The notes under the pieces were generated by a model, which saw only the letters and a program-made list of their open reading frames with translations, did not search any database and was not told the DNA's origin. From contig OZ022588.1 in NCBI GenBank assembly GCA_963669155.1, forward strand, positions 8,582,733 to 8,646,732: DNA of 64,000 nucleotides. Direction: 5' to 3'. Source of the stretch: Arbacia lixula. Taxonomy: Eukaryota > Echinodermata > Echinoidea > Arbacioida > Arbaciidae. Position 1 is the stretch's first letter; each line of letters opens with the position of its first letter. The position numbers and the translations under genes are program-made. Of this stretch, positions 57,259 through 64,000 are shown piece by piece.

Positions 57259-58560
57259 TCAAATCATCCTCTCCTGCCAAGGAACTGCTCCTCCAAGAGG
57301 ATTGTTGAAGTACAGTCTTAGGGTTTCACGCTGTGCTTTGGCCTCTGCTGTGTCGCGGAAGGGTCCTCTTGGAGTTGGTACTTCATGCATGGGAGCCATG
57401 TTCCTCCATTCTCCTGGTATGATGTTATGGTCGGTATCCTCTGTATCCAGCTGACCATGGTGCATGGCTGGGTGCCGTATTCCAATCAGGTTGTGGAGAC
57501 AGACACATGTTTCTATGATGTTACGCACAACATCAGGTTGTTGCTGTAGTGTTCCTAGAAGACACTGGAACCTGGCTGCTAGTATTCCGAAGGCATTTTC
57601 CACGACTCTTCGGGCTCTACTTATGCGATAGTTGTATATCCGCTCTGTACGATTCAGGTTCTTTCTCGAGTAGGGCTTCATCATGTGGGTTCGCAAAGCA
57701 AAGGCGTCATCCCCGATCATGAAATATGGCATGTTCTGGTTGTCATTGGTCATTGGCTCAGGTGGGGGGAATCCTATTTGACCACTCTCCACTGTCTCTT
57801 TGAGCTCAGATGCATTGTATATCTGCGCGTCAGACATGTGTCCTTGAGCACCGGTGTCTATCCACAAGAACCGGTAGTTAGCATCAACAAGTGCCATGAG
57901 GACTACTGAGAAGAAATGTTTATAATTATGGTAGAGACTGCCGGAGTTCTCTGGTTTCCTGAGTGCCACGTGCTTGCCATCAAGTGCCCCCATTACATGT
58001 GGAACGTTCCAACGCCTCTCGTATTCTTCAGCAATTGCACGCCATTCTTGTTCAGTGGTGGGACACTGGATCACTTCATTAGCATACTCATCCACTATGG
58101 CTTGACAAACTTTGGGGATAAACTTGCAAATGGTTTCTCGAGCAACCCTGAAACTGTATGACAGTGACGGATACCGATCGCCAGATGCAAGGTGCCTTAT
58201 GGTACAGGCTAACTTGAGACCAGGTTCAAGGGCTCTCCTGGCATTGGTATCGTCCTTCGTGAGTCTTGGTGCGAGTCTCTGGAGTAGTTCATCAAAAAAT
58301 TCTGGCGTAACTCTCAAGAAATTGAAAAATGCCGTTGTATCCTCCATTCTTAGTTCATTCAAGAGTCTGGTGTAGTGCCCATATAACAGCCTTCTCTCAG
58401 CTTGCAGCCATGGTCGAACCCAATAACGACGTGGTCTTCTTCGCCTTTTTCTCAGCCTCTTTCTCAGGACCTGAAGGGCTATTGCGTCTTGTTGCATAGT
58501 TTGTTGCTGGAGCATAAAAACCCAGCCCAGGGCTGCGGCGTTGCGAAGAAGTTGATCCAT
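57259..58560 (-). CDS. Harbinger DDE transposase (nuclease), 433 residues
   Basis: Intact single frame from ATG at 58560 to stop at 57259. Related to HARBI1 and the DDE_Tnp_4 nuclease family, which cut and join transposon ends. Visible blocks: a basic N-terminal patch (about residues 33-46), VMGALDGKHVALRKP (first Asp, D194), FLWIDTGAQGHMSDAQIYN, YFMIGDDAFALRTHMMKPY (D284/D285) and ISRARRVVENAFGILAARF (Glu E321, about 36 residues after D284/D285). All three acidic positions are present, so it could be active. HARBI1-type transposases need the Myb-like partner for nuclear import and DNA binding, and that partner appears frameshifted in this copy. Confidence 0.9.
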   Translation of the reverse strand: MDQLLRNAAALGWVFMLQQQTMQQDAIALQVLRKRLRKRRRRPRRYWVRPWLQAERRLLYGHYTRLLNELRMEDTTAFFNFLRVTPEFFDELLQRLAPRLTKDDTNARRALEPGLKLACTIRHLASGDRYPSLSYSFRVARETICKFIPKVCQAIVDEYANEVIQCPTTEQEWRAIAEEYERRWNVPHVMGALDGKHVALRKPENSGSLYHNYKHFFSVVLMALVDANYRFLWIDTGAQGHMSDAQIYNASELKETVESGQIGFPPPEPMTNDNQNMPYFMIGDDAFALRTHMMKPYSRKNLNRTERIYNYRISRARRVVENAFGILAARFQCLLGTLQQQPDVVRNIIETCVCLHNLIGIRHPAMHHGQLDTEDTDHNIIPGEWRNMAPMHEVPTPRGPFRDTAEAKAQRETLRLYFNNPLGGAVPWQERMI

Positions 58561-58599
58561 GTCTAGTATTGTCAGGAGGTGCAGCCTGCTTTTATACTC

Positions 58600-58971
58600 G
58601 ACTGCCGATTTTGGCGAAAATCCGACCAGTATTGGGTCAGTGTCCGATTACCCTCCGAACAGCAACCGATTTGTCGGGTTGATGTCGGCAGAGTGTTGGA
58701 AGTGTCAGATTAGTGTCAGGCCACCCTCGAATTACAATCCGACCACATTCGAATCAATCGGACGCTGCCGATGAAAATGGCGGACAGACATCGGGCCGCT
58801 ACCAGTCCTTCATCCGATTACCCCGATCAATGTTGGATCTTGATAGGATTTTACGGAAAACAGGGACCAAAAAAAGTGGATGTCGGGTGAATTTTCATCG
58901 GAACTCATCGGAGCGCTGACATTTTTGCAAAATTGGGATCAGATTGGCGTCAGATCAGGTTCCGATGGTCA
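58600..58971. promoter_or_regulatory. Right subterminal CCGAT/ATCGG motif cluster
   Basis: Repeats the TCCGATTA, CATCGG and GTCGG cores of the left side in both orientations, between the transposase start and the right terminal repeat. It probably doubles as the transposase promoter region. Confidence 0.6.
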
Positions 58972-58985
58972 GTGGAATGGGGGTA
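58972..58985 (-). repeat. Harbinger right terminal inverted repeat
   Basis: GTGGAATGGGGGTA, the exact complement of the left end, followed by TTA. Confidence 0.92.
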
Positions 58986-59169
58986 TTACATATACATTGC
59001 CGCGTATGGTGCCGAGAGCGTTAGCGGCCCCGTAAATGAAATATGTACCGACCTCGTGTGGTTTAACTCAGTCATCAATCCATTTCTGTATGCAGCTACC
59101 AGCCCGAGGTTTAGACGTAATTTTATGTATTTCTTGTCTTGTGGGTTCGTTTGTCGACACGGCGTGTAG
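58986..59169 (+). pseudogene. Receptor 3' part: extracellular loop 3, TM7 and tail
   Basis: After the duplicated TTA (58986-58988) the frame resumes with IYIAAYGAESVSGPVNEICT, then DLVWFNSVINPFLYAATSPR (TM7), and stops at TAG 59167-59169. Confidence 0.85.
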
Positions 59170-59468
59170 CATTAATCACGTAGTTCCTTCGATAATTGAG
59201 ACGTGTGCATAAGTTTGAAACAAAGTGAACGAAAAGGTTTTTAAGCTCACGAAGAAAGAACCTGTTTATAAGAAAGAACCTGCTCATAAAGAATTGGCGG
59301 GAAAGGTAACGAGAGAAGGTATCAATATACTGGTTCTGTATCATAGCCTCTCAATCTGTGCACAGGATTGACAGTGGTGATATGCTATTACTTCTGAAAT
59401 GGGTAATCCGCTCTATCTTGGATTTGTTTGATTTAGTTTAGGCCATAATCATGTTATAGATTTACATA

Positions 59469-59474
59469 AATAAA
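59469..59474 (+). terminator. Candidate poly(A) signal of the receptor gene
   Basis: AATAAA 300 bp after the receptor stop codon. Confidence 0.4.
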
Positions 59475-59558
59475 AACAATTAAACAATAGATTCGTACTC
59501 GAAGGATTTACATGTAATACGGAGCACAGTCTCACCACATATTAAAGAGAGAGAGAGA

Positions 59559-60014
59559 GAGTTCACCCTGCAGATATGTTGGTTTCAATAAAGCAGAAAC
59601 CTGAAAGCAACATATGAGTGAAGGTTTGACGAAATTCCGTCTAAGGATAAGAAAATTATGATCTTTTCAAATTTCAATTTTGTGACATCACATGCGAGGT
59701 TCTCTCCCATATACGTCATGTGCAGTATAATCATTTAGATTGCTCATTTTCTGTTTTTGACAACTGATTTTTGTTCATAGAGGTAAGTATGTAAAAACGT
59801 ATCTCTGATGTATCAAATGCACATTTTCGCACAAAAAAAATCACCCAACATATGGTAGAGCATCTCGTACGTGACGTCACACTATCAAAAATTCAAATGA
59901 TCATTATTTTCTTATCCTTTAACGGATTTTCATAAAATCTTCACGTATACGTTTGTTTTATGTACGTATGTGCTTTTATTGAAACAAACATACTTTTAAG
60001 GTGAACTATCCTTT
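59559..60014. mobile_element. MITE, family A
   Basis: Right end AAGGTGAACTATCCTTT. The left terminal bases are replaced by a short GA run before GTTCACCCTGCAGATATG. Internal arms CTCCCATATACGTCATGTGC and CACCCAACATATGGTAGAG are present. Confidence 0.65.
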
Positions 60015-61486
60015 CAATGAAAGCACAGGCATTTGTACGTCCATATTTTATATTGCACAAGACGTAGAAACAAATGACCCTTGGCGATCATTATGATTGC
60101 CGCAGAGCATGCCTACGTAGAGATTCTGTATGCCATTAACCGCTCTAAAATAGAGCGCTATTTAATGACTTTTTGCAATAATTGTTTACTGCAAAAACTG
60201 ATATCATTGTCATTTTTGTAACAAAAAACATATTATATATGTTTGATTACAGTTTGTGCCTAAAAGGTGATAACCCATGTGCCTGCCAGTTTTCGACTGA
60301 CGCAAATGATATGTTTTTTTAAGTGTGTTATTGTTCAGTACAAAAATAGATGGAATTGTTAGTTTGTTTATAAAGTAAAAACCCCATAGATATATACTTG
60401 GTTACAAGTCATTATGAGAAGAATTTATAAAGGTGCCTACCAGTTTTACAAGTGATTCAATTTCAGATACCTTTGCAACTGTGTTATTGTCCATTGATAT
60501 AACGTAAAGTCCATAATGATGTTGATCTTTGTCACTGAACTGTACATGTTATTCGTCTGTATTCATGTAAACAATGTTGTGTTAAATGTGAAAGCAGGAC
60601 CCCCTGGTAGAACAGTGTTCAACCACTGAAGGGGCTACTCTGGGTAAATAGTAGTATCAAATAAACCTAGGCCTACTATGATAGAAGAGTCTGCATAATT
60701 AATGTAATATCGAATATTAGACAATTCGTAACTATATGTCATAGTCATTTTCTGCCATATGATCATTGATGACACTTAAATAAAGGTAGAACAAGAGGAA
60801 CAATCAAATTATGTTTATATCAATTAAAATAGGAGCAAATACTGTATTAGAGTTTTCCTTATAATATTAGAACTGTAAACTGACTTTGAGCGGAATTATA
60901 TCGGTCACTTAATGTATTGCGATTATTTGATATCTTCAGTAGATAGCATGTCAATATTTGAAATTTTGCTCCCAAAACTGTTTCTTTATCTGGCTTCATT
61001 CAAAACTATCATAATTATAAATCAATATGTCGTGACCATATTCGTAGGTGTGAATGGACTCAGTGACAGCATGGATTTAAAAAAAAATCTGAAATCTGAT
61101 TGATATAGAGAACATGCACCACAATTATATTTTTGTGAACACGCACGCGTGCTTGATTTGTGCTTTTCTAGGAAATCAAATGTTTAAATTCTGGACATTT
61201 CTGTATTAGAGTACTGAACTAGTGTCATCCTGTCCGTTATCTGGTTCGTAACAACATCACTCAATTGCAAGTTTCAGTGGTCCGACGATGTAAAGCGGGA
61301 TATCAGTGTCAGGAAGGCCAAACGATGTCGCCACTAACCGCACTGATCGCCGTTGTTTGTTCTCCTCACAGAGTTTAGAACCAGTTGCCTTGACAACATG
61401 CTCTTATGGCGTCAGACTTCGATACTCTAGATCAGAGTCATTGTATAAAACTCGAAATATACGCTAAATACACCAATAGCTTATAG

Positions 61487-61560
61487 AGCTCTGTGGTCTA
61501 CTGGTATGAACTCATGACTCTTATATATGAGAGTTTTAAGTTCGAACTCAGGTCTAGTGC
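61487..61560 (+). repeat. tRNA-like sequence (possible tRNA pseudogene or SINE)
   Basis: An A-box-like GTGGTCTACTGG and a B-box-like AGTTCGAACTC are about 40 bases apart, with a CTCATGACTCTTATATATGAG anticodon-arm-like region between them. The acceptor stem does not pair well, so an intact tRNA is unlikely. Confidence 0.35.
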
Positions 61561-64000
61561 GTTTACCCGTGGACAGGGTCATGTTATTTACTCTGTTTAG
61601 AAAAATGTTACGAATTTAAAACAGTGAGCTAGAAATATCTGTTTTTTATGTCTATGCACCTTCTACATATTTGTTTTAATGCAAATAAAACACACTCTTT
61701 AAGCAGAATTACTAGACAGAAATAAATAAGACATTGTGATCATTACTTCAAAATTCTAAAATATGTTCGTTTCTTTCGAATCTTAAAATGCATAAACAAA
61801 TGATCGTTGTTCTTTTTTTTTTGTTCTACACTGGTATGAAACTAACGATAATACATTTGTTTTACATGTATTTGTGATATAGAAAAGAAAACAAATCTCT
61901 ATTGACTTTAGGATATTTTGAGAAAGCGTCTTCTTACATTACATATTCTGCAGATGGAACATGCTGGTGGAAAGCGGTTTAATATTGCTCAGGATCATTT
62001 TGACTTGCCATGTTGATGCTGATGGAGCTACATCTCAAAAGGTTTAACGTCCATCACTGTTATTGTATGAAAGTCATGCTTTCTTCTTTTATTACTTTCT
62101 ATGGAAAGCGGTGGATGGGAGTAACTTAGTAAGGGGAGGATTTCGATTTATTGAGAATGCGTATTGACATTGCCTATTTCTGAGTACGAATAACCCCCTC
62201 GATAATTATGCTACTTTAGACGCAATTATCGATGACAAGTAAATAGATGGTCGTTCGTTTTAAAATCAGGTTACGGGTATTCAAAACGTATGACAAACAG
62301 AAATACATCGTGGGTGCTTGTTGAAAAGAAATGAAAGACAGAAATACATCCTGAGTGTTTGTTGAAAGAAATGACAAGCACTAACCAGGACTGGACTATT
62401 ATTGAAAGAAGGCAGATGGGATTTTAAAATGGATCGGGGAAAAATAGTATTTCCGGCTTTATCTGTCTCCTTATTGGATCATGAAATTGCAAGGATTTTA
62501 TTTTTTTCCCCTTTACTTTATTACATTGTCTTTTTATTTGATTTTATTTTTCTTATTTCATCTTATTTCCATTTCATTTCATAATATCTTACTGATCTGT
62601 TTAGGTGGTCTGTCATGATTGACGGATCACCTTTTAATTTCTTTTTAATTTTCTTTCTTCTTATCTATTTTTATACCATACCCCCCCCCCCTACACACAC
62701 ACAGACACTTTATTCTGTCATCTATATTATTGCTAATATGCATAAAGTTAGTGGCAAGACAATTACTTTCAATGAAAAAACAAAGCGGGCGCGTAATTGC
62801 ATGTTAGTGCATTGACCCGCGCGCAAAATCTTAAAATGCTCTAAATCAAATGGAAATTGTTTTGCATGTTGTAGGCCATTTCAAGCATTTCAAGAATGTC
62901 AGCGCGTTCGCACGTTTTTCCGTGCGTAACGAAAATGCAAAGTCAAAATTCCATTTTTTTTTTTTTTTACAGAATTAGTGTTTTTGACACTACGTACATA
63001 ATGTCATATCATTTTGAGCAGTGTTCATGTAATAACAAGGTCGTGAGGGTGCGTCAAATTTGAACATCTGCGCGTGCGTCAATATACGGTTTTTTTGTGC
63101 AAATATTGCTAAAAACATGACTACCTTCAACCGGCCATAGCTCCTCAGAATGGCTGGTGATCCTCAATTTATTTTAGTATTCTGAAAGAGTATGAAGTAC
63201 TCTTTCAAATGTTATTCCTTTGCAGCCCATAACAACTATCTTTTTCTTCACATTTTGATTTTCTTTGGCATAACTGACAAAGTACTACGTAAATACATTT
63301 CATTTCATTGGAATGTTGACAATGACGAGGGAAAGACCAATTCAATTCAATTTCAAACTTATTTATGTAGGAATATACAAATACACACATATTGAGAAGC
63401 ATATTAACAAAACATTGTAAAATTACTATAAAAAAATCTAACATATGTGTACATCTTGAAGTCATATTGTACATTTCAAAGGGTACATTTGAGCAAGTAG
63501 ATCAAATGAAAAGCGAACAAGGGAGATACGATATGTGAAAAGAGGGGCGAGAGAGTGAGAAATGAAGCACAATAATTTCAGTAATACAATAATGAAAGAG
63601 AGTCTGAGATGAACACAACTGCAATACCATAGCTTAGTCAATACTCCTGTCAAGAATTTCTCTCGTCCTACAGGCATCAATTGGGTCAAGCTTTTGTATG
63701 TCCCTCGTGCATTTGCAAACAGGGACTGCACACAAATCTCACAAAGCTGCAGCTTATCTGGCACAGAAAGAGTTGAAATAAACGATTCATCAAGAAACAT
63801 GACGAGAGCAAAGATTGAGCAAGGCGAGGAGTAGAGAGAGTGAAACAGATAACTGGGCAAGGAGATATGAAAAATCTAGTTCATCTTCGAGCTTATTAGC
63901 AAATAATCAGTCTGAACAGCATCTGCGATCATTAAACCGTCACTTGAACTTAGAGAAATATGGCGAGGCACCGCTTGTTATATTGACGTACGTTAAGAGT

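Larger units (their letters stand above)
53729..58985. mobile_element. PIF/Harbinger DNA transposon, 5,257 bp
   Basis: Perfect 14-bp inverted ends TACCCCCATTCCAC/GTGGAATGGGGGTA, followed by weaker similarity, and a 3-bp TTA duplication on both sides (53726-53728, 58986-58988). TTA/TAA duplications are the hallmark of PIF/Harbinger. It encodes the two proteins typical of the superfamily: a Myb/SANT-like DNA-binding protein (+ strand) and a DDE nuclease (- strand), convergently arranged with AATAAA signals at 56572-56577 (+) and 56796-56801 (-). The transposase frame is intact; the Myb-like frame has one apparent base insertion. Confidence 0.92.
52250..59169 (+). pseudogene. Histamine H3-like GPCR, broken by a frameshift and a Harbinger insertion
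   Basis: Class A aminergic receptor. N-glycosylation sites at N4 and N11; TM1 around LLFAFGLVAFVSVIGNALVI; Asp in TM3 (SDYAIVNVS) exactly 17 residues before the DRY Asp, the amine-binding D3.32; Glu four residues before the TM5 proline (FEGIIP), the E5.46 of histamine H3/H4 receptors; a third loop of about 250 residues; CWAPF in TM6; NPFLY in TM7 and a short tail ending in CGFVCRHGV. Two breaks: one T too many in T9 at 52893-52901 (stop at 52931-52933, leaving a 227-residue TM1-5 product), and the transposon at 53729-58985. Ignoring one T, the element and one TTA gives 1,659 nt, exactly 553 codons with the stop. The ATG at 52250 has a strong context (CACCATGG). H3-like receptors normally couple to Gi. 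The breaks could be null alleles, decay, or (for the T run) a sequencing error. Confidence 0.8.
59170..64000. other. 3' flank of the receptor gene and intergenic DNA
   Basis: No gene is supported. A candidate poly(A) signal is at 59469-59474; a family-A MITE lies at 59559-60014; a tRNA-like sequence at about 61487-61560; poly-C and poly-T runs near 62684 and 62955. The rest is AT-rich and featureless by eye. Confidence 0.6.

Noticed and set aside
61487..61560. Functional tRNA gene
   Set aside because: A- and B-box-like motifs are present but the acceptor stem does not pair; kept only as a tRNA-like repeat.

Overview
This is a eukaryotic, intron-rich and repeat-rich window. Overall AT-richness, TTAGGG-type interstitial repeats, long microsatellites, many short inverted-repeat transposons (MITEs) and gene content (a BCL10-type CARD adaptor, a histamine H3-like receptor, a matrin-type zinc-finger protein) suggest a marine invertebrate deuterostome, most like an echinoderm. 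That placement is inference; no marker gene settles it.

Three host genes lie on the + strand. (1) 3641-30650: ten coding exons, all with consistent phases, encode a predicted 1,694-residue nuclear protein. It has a P/G/Q-rich N-terminus, an SR-rich and RDST-repeat segment, one C2H2 finger split between two exons, a second matrin/U1-type finger, a long charged helix made of 17-residue repeats, and an RS-rich tail. It belongs with the CIZ1/ZNF318/ZNF638 matrin-finger proteins. (2) 37156-46114: five exons encode a 219-residue CARD protein that I assign to BCL10. Its first exon is exactly 19 codons, ending in a phase-0 intron just before the CARD core. Intron 3 carries an eight-unit 157-bp tandem array in which every unit holds a DR1-type nuclear-receptor motif. 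Intron 4 is almost entirely two MITE copies. (3) 52250-59169: a single-coding-exon class A receptor with histamine H3/H4 hallmarks, broken twice: by one extra T in a T9 run after TM5, and by a 5,257-bp PIF/Harbinger transposon inserted between TM6 and TM7.

The Harbinger element (53729-58985) is the clearest mobile element. It has 14-bp perfect terminal inverted repeats, a TTA target duplication, an intact DDE transposase on the - strand, a Myb/SANT-like partner gene on the + strand (one-base frameshift in an A7 run), converging poly(A) signals, and subterminal regions packed with CCGAT/ATCGG motifs. Removing the element and one TTA rejoins TM6 to TM7 in frame.

The remaining DNA is introns and intergenic sequence with several MITE families, a mariner-like non-autonomous element, a long foldback, minisatellites of 50, 105, 157 and about 165 bp, and (TAC)n, (GA)n and (GT)n microsatellites. 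No rRNA, intact tRNA, CRISPR array or bacterial-type operon was seen. Exon boundaries were placed by eye from GT/GC-AG sites, phase and protein continuity; transcript data were not available.
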